Shown piece by piece: positions 15,501 to 27,790 of a stretch of DNA of 64,000 bases (positions within the stretch are counted from its first letter, which is position 1; every line of letters begins with the position of its first letter). A model generated the notes under the pieces. That model made no database searches. It saw only the letters and a list, made by a program, of their open reading frames with translations, and was not told the DNA's origin. Position numbers and translations under genes: made by a program. This DNA is from Panulirus ornatus. Lineage: Eukaryota > Arthropoda > Malacostraca > Decapoda > Palinuridae. Location: assembly GCF_036320965.1 (NCBI RefSeq), contig NC_092248.1, forward strand, positions 26,144,320 through 26,208,319, in the 5' to 3' direction.

Positions 15501-16421
15501 TGATCTCAAAGAGCTGTTCATTACGTGTTGTTGATCATCTCAGTTGTTCATTACGTGATGTTGATCTCAGCTGTCCATTACGTGTTGTTGATCTCAGCTA
15601 TCCATTACGTTGATCATCACAGCTGTTAATTACGTGTTGGTCATCATCTCAGCTGTTCATTACGTGTTGTTGATCATTTCAGCTGTTCATTACGTGTTGT
15701 TCATCATCTCATTGAGCTGTTCATTACGTGTTGTTGATCATCTCAGTGAGCTGTTCATTGTGGTTAATCATCTCAGCTGTTCATTGTGTTGCTGGTCATC
15801 TCAGCTGTTCATTACGTGCTGCTGATCATCTCAGCTGCCCATTACGTGTTGTTGATCGTCTTAGCTGTTCATTAATTGTTGATCATCTCACTTCACTATG
15901 TGTTGATCATCTCAGCTGTTCATTACGTTGTGAATCATCTCTGATCTGTTCATTACGTGTTGATCATTTCAGTGAGCTGTTCATTACGTGGTTTATCATC
16001 TGTGAGCTGTTCATTACGTGTTGATCATCTCAGTGAGCTGTTCATTACGTATTGATCATCTCAGCTGTTCGTTACTTGTTGATCATCTCAGTGAGCCTGT
16101 TTATTAGGTGTTGTTGATCACCTCACTTGTTCAATATATGATCATCTCAGCTCTTCAATACGTGTTGTTGATCATCACAAGTGTTCGTGTTATCATCTCA
16201 CTTGCTCATTACGTTTTGTTGATCATCTCAGCTGTTGATTACGTGTTGATCATCTCAGTGAGCTGTTCATTGTGTTGTTGATCATCTCAGTGAGCTGTTC
16301 ATTACGTGTTGTTGATCATCTCATCTGTTCATTACGTGATGTTGATAATCTCACTTGCTCATTACGTTTTGTTTATCTCAGCTGTTCATACGTGTTGTTG
16401 ATCAGCTCAGTAAGCTGTTCA
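12569..16421. repeat. 3.85-kb variable-length minisatellite
   Basis: Tandem array of roughly 130 units. Common forms are GTTCATTACGTGTTG followed by ATCATCTCAGCT (27 bp), a 30-bp form with an extra TTG, and forms with GTGAGC inserted after CTCA. Each unit has a TGATCA palindrome and usually CAGCTG. Many single-base and short-indel variants suggest an old array. No unique spacers. Frequent multiples of three give short repeated VDHLSCSLR-like reading frames, which are not evidence of coding. Confidence 0.95.
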
Positions 16422-16554
16422 AAGCACGATCTGTAGACAGTAAAGGATGCAAGAATTTCCAGTAACAAAGGTGGAAGTGTCGTGCAGATTTATACACTGT
16501 GATTGGCCCGCATATCAACAATGAAAAGTGATATAGACAATTATAAGTTTAGCC

Positions 16555-17900
16555 TGTAACTGATGAGGGGAACGACATTACGGTTACGTAACTATTGGGA
16601 TATCGCTATTAAGTTCTATTTTGGAAGTACGAAGATTGTAGTGACTTTCTTGTTGAGCTGACTGACTGTAATGCTAATGGGATATGTGATACCATCAAGA
16701 AGTCCTTTGAAAAATAATGGGTTGGAGTTACAAAACTTTGTTGCAATGCTTCTGTGATAACAGGTGTTAACAAGTGGAGTGTATACTAATTGAACTTAGA
16801 AGTTCCTTATCTGATCAGGTATGTGTTATTCTTTATAACTAACTGTGTCTCATGCCGCAGTGTGTGTCTCCCTGGGAACCATAGTATAATTGGTTCTCCC
16901 ACTCTGCCATTCGCCAAGCAAGGTACAAGGATATCATTGCTTTGATCAGTGATGGTCAAGTGCCATTGAAATTCATACAGCTAAGCCAGATTCGATGGCT
17001 GTCAATTGAATCAGCAATTGTCACAATACTGCAGTAGTGAGGTGAACTTAAGACTTCACTTCGAAATGGCAAGAAATGGTGAGAGGTGATACACGGGTCA
17101 GATCCACTATACCCTATGGCATGTTTTGTGACAAGAAAAATCATGTCTAAATGATCTTTCTGAAACATATTCTTGGAGAAGTTCAGCGTGCAAATGATCA
17201 ATTTCAAGCGGAGGCACAAGATCCAACTAAACTGCTAAACGACCTTATTTAACTTATTGATTCCATAAGTTCTAAGATCCTCATCCCATACAAAATATCA
17301 AAGGAGAGTCAGTAGAGAACTACTCAGACCCACATCCGTACTTGGCGTACGAGTAAAAAAGCAGATGGCACAACGTAAGTTTCGAGGAAGATGCAGACAC
17401 TTGGTGAAACAGCTCCGTCAACATTTGCCACACAATGGCCAAGTGTTACGGTCACGTTCATTACCAAACGTAAGTGAATGGTTGCAACCCATAAAGCCTG
17501 GAATACTGGAATTAGCAAAGATGTTTACTGATAAAGAAGAAATTCTCACATGCATTGAGTTCCAGTGGAGAAAATTTCATCATGTATTGTGGAAACAGAA
17601 CACAGACAGTCTAGCACTCTGGGCTGAGACAGCCTCGTCAACAGGATGCAACAGAAAATCCCATCAGTGACTTCTGTGAGTTGGCTTTAACTGTGCTCAC
17701 ATTGCCTCACTGCAAGCTGATGTACAGCTTATCTTTGGTCATACGAACATCGTGAAGTTAAAGCTTTAAAATAGACTATCAATAGCTTAAATGAAATACC
17801 ATCAAGTATGGACTATGAAGAAATGGATACTGCTGCTATCATTCACACTGCAAAGGGAAGTTCTAAAAAACATTAGGTCACTCAAAGCATAGGAGTTATG
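16555..17900 (+). pseudogene. hAT transposase remnant, DUF4371/ZNF862 type
   Basis: Switching between frames gives a continuous resemblance to the DUF4371 class of hAT transposases. The order is DEGNDIT, a VELTDCNANGICDTIKKSF block at about 16,655-16,715, VITGVNKWSVY, LKLEVPYLI, LRLHFEMARNGERWYTG, then VENYSDPHPYLAYE, LVKQLRQHLPHNGQVLR, QWRKFHHVLW and the dimerisation-type LALTVLTLPHC. The longest open stretch is 101 codons at 17,365-17,670. Numerous frameshifts and stops make it inactive. I see no terminal inverted repeats or 8-bp target duplication. The first ~130 bp after the minisatellite hold nothing I recognise. Confidence 0.8.
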
Positions 17901-18460
17901 GCAACCTCAACCAGGACCTTCACAGACACCACCACAGCCAAGAGATGACGGACTGGGAATTAGCAGATCTGAAATAATGAGTTTTAGTCTCAAAGCTGTA
18001 AGTCGTACGTTTGGTTAATAAGTTTTCCATGTCAAAGAGCATAAATAATTAGAAGAGCATTTTTCAAAGTTAATTTAGTGAGTTTAGCACTTTCCGGGAG
18101 TGAATCTAGCAACATCTGATATTTTGAGTTGGCAACTGTGACTTCCACGAGGGAGGGATGTTTGGGATATATTTACTGGGGACACCTTCTGCTGGACTCT
18201 GAGGGTCAACTTCACTATAGAATGAGAACATACAATGCGAGGCATGTAAAGTTATTAATAATTCATCTATTCATCTTTCTATTGCGATGCACTGACATTC
18301 GTATGAGTATTAAACAACCATCTAGAACCATTTAGTGCAAATTTTTAATCTTCTGCCCAGACACAAACGTAGTAGTAATATATACTAGGAGGCCACAAGT
18401 GGTCACTTGTGAGATTAATACATCTACAGGAGAGTTGACCCATACTGATTGTGACAATAG
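17901..18460. other. unassigned
   Basis: Between the hAT remnant and the 39/45-bp repeat. No motif-bearing ORF; the 68-codon frame at 18,129-18,335 is not recognisable. Some of it could be the 3' flank of the hAT element. Confidence 0.5.
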
Positions 18461-18469
18461 TGGAAGAGG

Positions 18470-18760
18470 TCAAGCAATCCACCCTGGCAGTGGTCGTGTT
18501 TATGGTGGAGGAGGTCAGACTACCCACCCTGGCAGTGGTCGTGTCTATGATGGAGGAGGTAGGGCTCTCCACCCTGGCAGTGGTCGTGTCTATGATGGTC
18601 AGACTACCCACCCTGGCAGTGGTCATGTCTATGATGGTCAGGTTACCCACCCTGGCAGTGGTCGTGTCTATGATGGTCAGACTACCCACCCTGGCAGTGG
18701 TCATGTCTATGATGGTCAGGTTACCCACCCTGGCAGTGGTCGTGTCTATGATCTGCCAGG
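18470..18760 (+). repeat. 39/45-bp coding-periodic minisatellite
   Basis: Seven copies of ACCCTGGCAGTGGTC start at 18,481, 18,526, 18,571, 18,610, 18,649, 18,688 and 18,727. Spacings are 45, 45, 39, 39, 39 and 39 bp, all multiples of three. Units 4/6 (CATGTC, followed by CAGGTT) and 5/7 (CGTGTC, followed by CAGACT) alternate, giving a 78-bp higher-order period. One plus frame stays open for 129 codons (18,399-18,788) with repeated THPGSGRVYDGQ, but has no ATG; two other frames are also open, so coding is unproven. Confidence 0.9.
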
Positions 18761-18995
18761 CCCAGGAACGACTGTGCCGGGGTTGTGAGGTGGTGCTTCC
18801 ATGAACCTCGACCTTCTGTCGTGGCCCAGAGAACATGTGGGTTAATATAGTCGACGCACTGGGGACGACCTGACGCCTGGCAACTGCTGGGTTCACAGGA
18901 AGGATGAGTGGGAGGCATTAAACATTTTGTTTATAATGACGTAATCTAGAAGATGCGTGACGTCACCGAGGAAGGTGGGTGGCACTAAATGCTTT

Positions 18996-19150
18996 ATTAC
19001 ATATAGTTATATTGTATTATGTATAGTTGTATCATATATAGCTATATTGTATCATATATAGTTATATTGTATCATATATAGTTATACTGTATTATATATA
19101 GTTATACTGTATTATACATAGCTGTATCATATATATATATTGTTTCATAT
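18996..19150. repeat. AT-rich ~20-bp tandem repeat
   Basis: About seven or eight imperfect units of CATATATAGTTATATTGTAT. Variants include GCTATA and ATACTG. Flanking 240 bp on the right (to about 19,390) hold nothing I can identify. Confidence 0.85.
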
Positions 19151-19389
19151 ATAATCTTTTAGTAATGCTCTAGTATTTTCTGATAAATCTTACATCTTAC
19201 ATTAATTTTCATACTTTCTCCTTCAATATACTATGTCTTGTTGTTTTGTATATTTCATTACGTAATATTTTCCCCATTTATCAAATAACATTGAAGATAT
19301 TTTCGTTTTCAAAAGAAAAAAGAAAACTGCATTAAAGTATTTCTCAACGAGAGAGACATGAAGGGTTTCTGGAGGGAGAATGTGAGTGA

Positions 19390-19778
19390 AAGCAAGATCA
19401 TGAGGTTCACTATCACAGAAGGTCAATAGGAACGTCAATATAAATGGGGAGAAACTGGAAACTTGTATCACAGGAGTGAGTTATAGAGTGGGTGAGGGGA
19501 CGAAGATGCTCAGTGCTTCATGAACTGTGTGGAAGGAGAGACCAGCACGGTTATGTATAAAACTATACTCAGTGCTGTATGGATACGTGACATTACTCCT
19601 GGGAAAAAAAAAAACACTGAAAGCAGCGTAAATACATGTGCTGGAAATGAAATGTTCCAGGTCAATACACTCAGTGAGGAAGGCTGATCGGACAAGACTT
19701 TAAAGGGTTCAAGAGGTGTAGCTGTAAGATGCGTAGAGGGTGTGACCCAAGTGGTTTGCTCATATGAAAAGGATGTAT
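19390..19778 (+). pseudogene. diverged RTE-like C-terminal domain
   Basis: Across frames it gives INGEKLETC, SYRVGEGTKMLSA, LYGYVT-like, VLEMKCSRSI and PKWFAHMKRMY. These follow the order of the C-terminal region of family 1 but at much lower similarity and with several stops. A ten-base A run near 19,603-19,612 lies inside. I take it as an older relative, cut at its right end by copy D. Confidence 0.55.
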
Positions 19779-21040
19779 TAGAGAGGAAAGTGATTGGTTC
19801 CCGGTGTATGTCAGTTTGCGGCAGGGGTGCATGATGTCTCCATGGTTGTTTAATTTCTCTATGGATAGGGTGGTTAGGGGGGAGGGGGGAATGCAAGTTT
19901 TGGAGAGAAGGGGCAAGTATACAGTCTGTTGTGGATGAGAGACCTTGGGTAGTGAGTTAGATGTTGTTCACTGATGATACAGCGCTGGTGGCTGATTCGG
20001 GTGAGAAACTGCAGAAGCTGGTGACTGAGTTTGGTAAAGTGTGTGAAAGAAGAAAGATGAGAGTAAATGTGAATAAGAGCAAGGTTATTAGGTACAGTAG
20101 AGTTGAGGGACAAGTAAATTGGGAGGTAAGTTTGAATGAAGAAAAACTGGAGAAATTGAAGTGTTTTAGATATCTGGGAATGGATTTGGCAGCGGATGGA
20201 ATCATACAAGCGGAAGTGAGTCACATGGTGGGGAGGGGGCGAAAGTTCTAGGAGCGTTGAAGAATGTGTGGAAGGTGAGAACGTTATCTCGGAGAGCAAA
20301 AATGGGTATGTTTGAAGGAATAGTGGTTCCAACAATGTTATATGGTTGTGAGGCATGAGCTATTGATATGGATGTGCGGAGGAGGGAGGATGTGTTGGAA
20401 ATGAGATGTTTGAGGATAATATGTGGTGTGAGGTGGTTTCATCGAGTAAGTAATGAAAGGGTGAGAGAGATATGTGGTAATGAAAAGAGTGTGGTTGAGA
20501 GAGCAGAAGAGGGTATACTGAAATGGTTTGGACACATGGAGAAAATGAGTGAGGAAAGATTGACCAAGAGGATATATGTGTCGGAGGTGAAGGGAACGAG
20601 GAGCAGTGGAAGACCAAATTAGAGGTGGAAAGATGGAGTTAAAAAGATTTTGAAACATCGGGGCCTGAACATACAGGAGGGTGAAAGGCGTGCAAGAAAT
20701 AGAGTGAATTGAAACGATGTGGTATACCGGGGTTGACGTGCTGTCAATGGATTGAACCAGGGCATGTGAAGCGTCTGGGGTAAATCATGGAAAGTTTTGT
20801 GAGGCCTGGATGTGGAAAGGGAGCTGTAGTTTCGGTGCATTACACATGACAGCTAGAGACTTAGTGTGAACGAATGTGGCCTTCGTCGTCTTTTCCTATT
20901 GCTATCTCGCGCACACGTGGAGGAAGGGGGGGGGGGTGTCTTTTCATGTGGTGGAGGCGAGAATGGAGGAAGGAGCATATATGAATATATACATGTGTAC
21001 ATATGTGTATGTCAGTGTATGATTTATTATTACTATCTTA
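19779..21040 (+). mobile_element. RTE-like LINE family 1, copy D (duplication unit 1)
   Basis: Starts inside the RT (ESDWFPVYVSLRQGCMMSPWLFNFSMD), continues with LFTDDTALVADSGEKLQ at 19,961 (the usual FADD reads FTDD), and the C-terminal domain (VRRREDVLEMRCLRIICGVRWFHRVSNERVREI, KWFGHMEKM), then the long-type 3' UTR. Stops at about 19,960 and after GRPN at 20,622 inactivate it. The 3' UTR is cut at about 21,030, where copy E begins tail to tail. From about 19,940 the sequence is repeated nearly identically from about 30,500. Confidence 0.85.
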
Positions 21041-24000
21041 TTATAATACTTTGTCGGTGTCTCCCTCGTTACCGAGGTAGAGCAAGGAAACAGACGAAAG
21101 AATGGCCTAACCCACCTACAAAAACATGTATATACATACACGCCCACATATAAACCTATACATTTAAACATATACATACATATATCCTCATGTACACATT
21201 CATACTTCCTGCCTTCATGCATTCTCGTCGCCACCCCGCCACACATGAAATGGCACCCCTTCCCCTCCCCCGACGTGCGCGCATGGTAAAGACAACAAAG
21301 GCCACATTCGTTCACACTCAGTCTCTAGCTGTCATGTATAATGCACCGAAACCACAGCCCCCTTTCCACATCCAGGCCCCACAGAACTTTCCATGGTTTA
21401 CCCCAGACGCTTCACAAGCCCTGATTCAATCCATTGACTGCACGTCGACCACGATATACCACATCGTTCAAATTCATTCTATTCCTTGCACGCCTTTCAC
21501 CCTCCTGCATGTTCAAGCTCCGACAACTCAAAATCTTTTTCACTCCATCCTTCCACCCCCAATTTGGTCTCAGACTTCTCCTCGTTCCCTCCACTTCTGA
21601 CATATATCTTCTTTGTGAATCTTTCCTCACTCATTCTCACCATGTGACCAAACCATTTCAATACACTCTCTTCTACTCTCTTAACCACACGCTTTTTATT
21701 ACCACACATCTCTTTTATCCTATTATTACTTACTCGATCAAACCACCTCACACCACATATTGTCCTTAAACATCTCATTTCCAACATATCCCCCCTCCTC
21801 CGCACATCCCTATCAATAGCTCATGCCTCGAAACCATATAACATTGTTGGAACAACTATTCCTTCAAACATACCCATTATTGATCTCATAGATAATGTTC
21901 TTGCCTTCCACACATTCTTCAACACTCCCAGAATTTCCGCCCCCTCCCCTACCCATTGACTCACTTCCTCTTCCATGGTTCCATCCGCTGCTAAATCCAC
22001 TCCCAGATATCTAAAACATTTCACTTCCTCCAGTTTTTCTCCATTCAAACTTAACTCCCAATTGACTTGAGCCTCAACCCTACTGTACCTAATAACCTTC
22101 CTCTCATTCACATTTACTTTCAACCTTCTTCTTTCACACACTTTACCAAAGTCAGTCACCAGCTTCTGCAGTTTCTCACATGAATCAGCCATCAGCGCTG
22201 CATCATCAGCGAACAACAACTTACTCATTTCCAAAGCTCTCTCATCCACAACTGACTGCATACTTGCCCCTTTCCAAAACTCTTGCATTCACCTCCCTAA
22301 CAACCCCATCCATAAACAAATTAAACAACCATGGAGACATCACACACCCCTACCGCAAACCTACATTCACTGAGAACCAATCACTTTTCTCTCTTCCTAC
22401 ACGTACACAAGCCTTACATCCTCGATAGAAACTTTTCACTGCTTCTAACAACTTGCCTCCCACACCATATATTATTAATACCTTCCACAAAGCATCTCTA
22501 TCAACTCTATCATATGCCTTCTCCAGATCCATAAATGCTATATACAAATCCATTTGCTTTTCTAAGTATTTCTACATACATTCTTCAAAGCAAACACCTG
22601 ATCCACACATCCTCTACCACTTCTGAAACCACACTGCTCTTCCCCAATCTGATGCTCTGTACATGCCTTCACCCTCTCAATCAATACCCTCCCATATAAT
22701 TTCCCAGCAATACTCAACAAACTTACACCTCTGTGATAATTTGAGCACTCACCTTTGTCCCCGTTGTAAAATGGCACAATGCAAGCATTCCACCAATCTT
22801 CAGGCACCTCACAATGAATCATACATACATTAAATAACCTTACCAACCAGTCAACAATACACTCACCACCTTCTTTTAATAAATTCCACTGCTATACCAT
22901 CCAAACTCGCTGCCTTACCAGCTTTCATCTTCCGGAAAGCTTTTACTACCTCTTCTTTGTTTACCAAATAATTTTCCCTTACCCTTTAACTTTGCACACC
23001 ATCTCGACCAAAACACTCTACATCTGCCACTCTATCATCAACCATATTCAACAAACCTTCAAAATACTCACTCCATCTCCTCACATCACCACTACTTGTT
23101 ATCACCTCCCCATTAGCCCCCTTCACTGAAGTTCCCATTTGTTCCCTTGTCTTACGCACTTTATTTACCTCCTTCCAAAACATCTTTTTATTCTCCCTAA
23201 AATTTAATGATACTCTCTCACCCCAACTCTCACTTGCCCTCTTTTTCACCTCTTGCACCTTTCTCTTGACCTCCTGCATCTTTCTTTTATACATCTCCCA
23301 CTCATTTGCATTATTTCCCTGCAAAAATCGTCCAAATGCCTCTCTCTTCTCTTTCACTAATAATCTTAATTCTTCATGCTACCACTCATTACCCTTTCTA
23401 ATCTGCCCACCTCCCACGCTTCTCATGCCAAAAGCATCTTTTGCGCAAGCCATCACTGCTTCCCTAGAATACATCCCATCCCTTTCTCACTCCTCTTACC
23501 TCATTCTTACCTTTTTCCATTCTGTGTTCAGTCTCTCCTGGTACTTCCTCACACAAGTCTCCTTCCCAAGCTCACTTACTCTCACCACTCTCTTCACCCC
23601 GATATTCTCCCTTCTTTTCTGAAAACCCGTACAAATCTTCACCTTCGCCTCCACAAGATAATGATCAGACATCCCTCCAGTTGCACCTCTCAGCACATTG
23701 ACATCCAAAAGTCTATCTTTCGCGCGCCTATCAATTAACACATAATCCAATAACGCTCTCTGGCCATTTCTCCTGCTTACATACGAATATTTATGTATAT
23801 CTCTATTTTTAAACCAGGCATTCCCAATCACCAGTCCTTTTCAGCACAGAAATCTACAAGCTCTTCACCATTTCCATTTGCAACACTGAACACCCCATGT
23901 ATACCAATTATTCCCTCAACTGCCACATTACTCACCTTTGCATTCAAATCACCCATCACTATACCCCGGAAGCGTGCATCAAAACCACTAACACACTCAT

Positions 24001-24531
24001 TCAGCTGCTCCAAAAACACTTATCTCTCATGATCTTTCTTCTCATGCCCAGGTGCATATGCACCAATAATCACCCATCTCTCTCCATCTACTTTCAGTTT
24101 TACCCATATCAATCTAGAGTTTACTTTCTTACACTCTATCACATACTCCCACAACTCATGTTTCAGGAGTAGTGCCACTCCTTCCCTTGCTCTTGTCCTC
24201 TCACCAACCCCTGACTTTACTCCCAAGACATTCCCAAACCACTCTTTTCCTTTACCCTTGAGCTTCGTTTCACTCAGAGCCAAAACATCCAGGTTCCTTT
24301 CCTCACACATACTGCCTATCTCTCCTTTTTTCTCATCTTGGTTACATCCACACACATTTAGACACCCCAATCTGAGCCTTCGAGGAGGATGAGCACTCCC
24401 CGCGTGACTCCTTCTGTTTCCCCTTTTAGAAAGTTAAAATGCGAGGGAAGGGTTTCTAGCCCCCCGCTCCCGTCCTCTTTAGTCGCCTTCTACGACACGT
24501 GACGAATGCCTATCCCCAGGGATAATCCCCA

Positions 24532-24534
<3 letters not shown>
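21041..24534 (-). mobile_element. RTE-like LINE family 1, copy E, full length, K/M chimera
   Basis: Full set of regions on the minus strand: 5' UTR from 24,530, endonuclease (LSETKLKGKGKEW at 24,370-24,020; GDLNAKVSN; SDHYLVEAKVK at 23,831-23,496), linker 23,357-22,986, RT 22,846-22,350, C-terminal domain 21,805-21,412, long 3' UTR, and hairpin at about 21,055-21,085. Several frameshifts. Left of about 22,051 it matches copy K (31,611-32,610); right of that it matches copy M (34,690-37,195), with the switch inside TTCAAACTTAACTCCCA. This makes E a deletion product relative to the K-L-M arrangement. Confidence 0.87.

Positions 24535-24616
<82 letters not shown>
24535..24616. repeat. (TA)n microsatellite
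   Basis: About 40 TA units between the 5' end of copy E and the tail of copy F. The equivalent tract in the second duplication unit (37,199-37,220) is much shorter. Confidence 0.97.
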
Positions 24617-24619
<3 letters not shown>

Positions 24620-25680
24620 TTATTTATCTATTTTGCTTTGTCGCTGTCTCCCGCGTTAGCGAGGTAGCGCAAGGAAAAAGACGAAAGAATGGCCCAACCC
24701 ACCCACATACACATGTATATACATACATGTCCACACACGCACAATATACATACCTATACATATCAATGTACACATATATATACACACACAGACATATACA
24801 TATATACACATGTACATAATTCATACTGTCTGCCTTTATTAGTTCCCATCGCCACCTCGCCACACATGGACTAACAACACCCTCCCCCCTCATGTGTGCG
24901 AGGTAGCGCTAGGAAAAACACCAAAGGCCCCATTCGTTCACACTCAGTCTCTAGCTGTCATGTAATAATGTACCGAAACCACAGCTCCCTTTCCACATCC
25001 AGGCACCACACACTTCGCATGGTTTACCCCAGACGCTTCACATGCCCTGATTCAATCCATTGACAGCACATTGACCCCGGTATACCACATCGTTCCAATT
25101 CTCTCTATTCCTTGCACGCCTTTCACCCTCCTGCATGTTCAGGACCCGATCACTCAAAATCTTTTTCACTCCATCTTTCCACCTCCAATTTGGTCTCCCA
25201 CTTCTCCTCGTTCCCTCCACCTCTGACACATATATCCTCTTGGTCAATCTTTCCTCACTCATTCTCTCCATGTGACCAAACCATTTCAAAACACCCTCTT
25301 CTGCTCTCTCAACCACATTCTTTTTATTTCCACACATCTCTCTCACCCTTACATTACTTACTCGATCAAACCACCTCACACCACATACTGTCCTCAAACA
25401 TCTCATTTCCAGCACATCCACCCTCCTGCGAACAACTCTATCCATAGCCCACGCCTCGCAACCATACAACATTGCTGGAACCACTATTCCTTCAAACATA
25501 CCCATTTTTGCTTTCCAAGATAATGTTCTCAACTTCCAAACATTCTTCAAGGCTCCCAGAATTTTCGCCCCCTCCCCCACCCTATGATTCACTTCCGCTT
25601 CCATGGTTCCATCTGCTGCCAGATTCATTCCCAGATATCTAAAACACTTCGCTTCCTCCAGCTTTTCTCCATTCAAACTT
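24617..25680 (-). mobile_element. RTE-like LINE family 1, copy F, 3' part
   Basis: Minus-strand 212-codon open frame (25,676-25,038) covers the post-RT region and C-terminal domain: NGEKLEEAKCFRYLGMNLAADGT, VVPAMLYGCEAWAMDR, GVLKWFGHMERMSEERLTKRIYVSEVEG, GRPNWRWKDGVKKIL, ending AVNGLNQGM. Long-type 3' UTR and terminal hairpin follow at about 24,640-24,675. The 5' end is joined head to head to copy G at 25,680/25,681. Confidence 0.88.
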
Positions 25681-27527
25681 GGTAAGGTTATTCAATGAGT
25701 GTATGAATCATGGTGAGGTACCGGAAGATTGGCAGAATGCTTGCATAGTGCCATTGTACAAAGTCAAAGCGGATAAGAGTGAGTGCTCAAATTACAGAGG
25801 TATAAGCTTGTTGAGTATTCCTGGGAAATTGTATGGGAGGGTATTGATTGAGAGAGTGAAGGCATGTATAGAACATCAGATTGGGAAAGAGCAGTGTGGT
25901 TTCAGAAATGGTAGAGGATGTGTGGATCAGGTGTTTGCTTTGAAGAAGTTATGTGAGAAATACTTAGAAAAGCAAATGGATTTGTATGTAGCATTTATGG
26001 ATCTGGAGAAGGCATATGACATAGTTGATAGAAATGCTCCGTGGAAGGTATTAAGAATATATGATGTGGGGGTAAGTTGTTAGAAGCAGTGAAAAGTTTC
26101 TATCGAGGATGTAAAACATGTGAACGTGTAGGAAGAGAAGAAAGTGACTGGTTCTTAGTGAATATTGGTTTGCGGCAGGGGTGTGTGATGTCTCCATGGT
26201 TGTTTAATTTGTTTACGGATGGGGTTGTTAGGGAGGTGAATGCAAGAGTTTTGGAAAGAGGGGCAAGTACGCACTCTGTTGTGGATGAGAGAGCTTGGGA
26301 AGTGTCAGTTGTTGTTCGCTGATGATACAGCACTGGTAGGTGAATCGTGTGAGAAACTGCAAAAGCTGGTGACTGAGTTTGGTAAAGTGTGTGAAAGAAG
26401 AAAGCTGAGAGTAAATGTGAATAAGAGCAAGGTTATTAGGAACAGTAGGGTTGAAGGACAAGTCAATCGGGAGGTAAGTTTGAAAGGAGAAAAACTGGAG
26501 GAATTGAAGAGTTTTAGATATCTGGGAGTGGATTTGGCAGCGGATCGAACCATGGAAGCGGAAGTGAATCATAGGGTGGGGTAGGGCACGAAAGTTCTGG
26601 GAGCCTTGAAGAATGTGTGGAAGTCGAGAACATTATCTCGGAAAGCAAAAATGGGTATGTTTGAAGGAATAGTGTTTCCAACAATGTTATATGGTTGCGA
26701 GGCGTGGGCTATAGATAGAGTTGTGCGGAGGAGTGTGGATGTCCTGGAAATGAGATGTTTGAGGACAATATGTGGTGTGAGGGGGTTTGATGGAGTAACA
26801 ACAGGGTAAGAGAGATGTGTGGTAATAAAAAGAGTGTGGTTGAGAGAGCAGAAGAGGGTGTTTTGAAATGGTTTGATCACATGGAGAGAATGAGTGAGGA
26901 AAGGTTGACCAAGAGCATATATGTGTCAGAGGTGAAGGGAACGAGAAGTGGGAGACCAAATTGGAGGTGGAAAGATGGAGTGAAAAAGATTTTGAGTGAT
27001 CGGGCCCTGAACATGCAGGAGGGTGAAAGGCGTGCAAGGAATAGAGTGAATTGGAACAATGTGGTATACCGGGGTCGACGTGCTGTCAATGGATTTAACC
27101 AGGGCCTGTGAAGCGTCTGGGGTAAACCAAGGAAAGTTTTGTGGAGCCTGGATGTGGAAAGGGAACTGTGGTTTCAGTGCATTATACATGACAGCTAGAG
27201 ACTAAGTGTGAACGAATGTGGCTTTTGTTGCCTTTTCCTAGTGCTACCTCACGCACATGCGGGGGGAGGTTGTTATTTCATGTGTGGAGGGGTGCCGATG
27301 GGAATGAATAAAGCAGATAGTATGAATTAGGTACATGTGTATATAAGTATATGTCTGTGTGTGTATATATATGTATACATTGAGATGTATAGGTAATAGG
27401 TATGTATATATTTGCGAGTGTGGACGTGTATGTATATACATGTGTATGTGGGAGAGTTGGGCCATTATTTCGTCTGTTTCCTTGCGCTACCTCGCTAACG
27501 CGGGATACACCGACAAAGCAAAATGAA

Positions 27528-27531
<4 letters not shown>
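25681..27531 (+). mobile_element. RTE-like LINE family 1, copy G
   Basis: Begins at VRLFNECMNHGEVPEDWQNACIVPLYK, then YRGISLLSIPGKLYGRV, FMDLEKAYDIVDRNAPWKVL, a frameshift near 26,070, LRQGCVMSPWLFNLFTDGVVREV, a frameshift near 26,310, LLFADDTALVGES, a stop in the GTK block at 26,582, the C-terminal domain, and a long-type 3' UTR ending in the hairpin at about 27,485-27,515 and an AATATAATA tail. All four RT motif blocks are visible but not in one frame. Repeated in unit 2 as copy G'. Confidence 0.87.

Positions 27532-27580
<49 letters not shown>
27532..27580. repeat. (TA)n microsatellite
   Basis: Tail of copy G, about 25 TA units, directly followed by the short LINE-derived element. Confidence 0.96.
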
Positions 27581-27584
<4 letters not shown>

Positions 27585-27790
27585 GAATACTTCCCACGTA
27601 TTCCCTGCTTGTGGTAGAAAGCGACTAAAAGGGGAGGGAGCGGGTGGCTGGAAATCCTCCCCTCTCGTTTTTTTTAATTTTCCAAAAGAGGGAACAGAGA
27701 AGGGGGCCAGGTGAGGATAGTCCCTCAAAGGCCCAGTCATCTGTTCCTAACGCTACCTTGTTAATGCGGGAAATGGCGAATAGTATGAAG
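27581..27790 (+). mobile_element. short LINE-derived element (5' UTR plus 3' hairpin), copy 1
   Basis: About 210 bp. It starts with the family-1 5' UTR (GAAGAATACTTCCCACGTAT, GTAGAAAGCGACTAAAAGGG, TTTTCCAAAAGAGG, CTCAAAGGCCCAG), then jumps to CGCTACCTTGTTAATGCGGG, which matches the LINE 3'-terminal hairpin. It ends GAATAGTATGAAGGA and runs straight into copy H. No coding. Three more copies are at 29,262, 40,178 and 41,483. Confidence 0.7.

Noticed and set aside
14967..16024. Frames with repeated VDHLSCSLR / LLIISAVHYVL as a possible repeat protein
   Set aside because: They are minisatellite translations in several overlapping frames, each ending after fewer than 110 codons; unit lengths are not consistently multiples of three.
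25600..27531. F/G as a twin-priming inversion of a single LINE
   Set aside because: Twin priming leaves one 3' end. Here both halves carry a complete 3' UTR and terminal hairpin.
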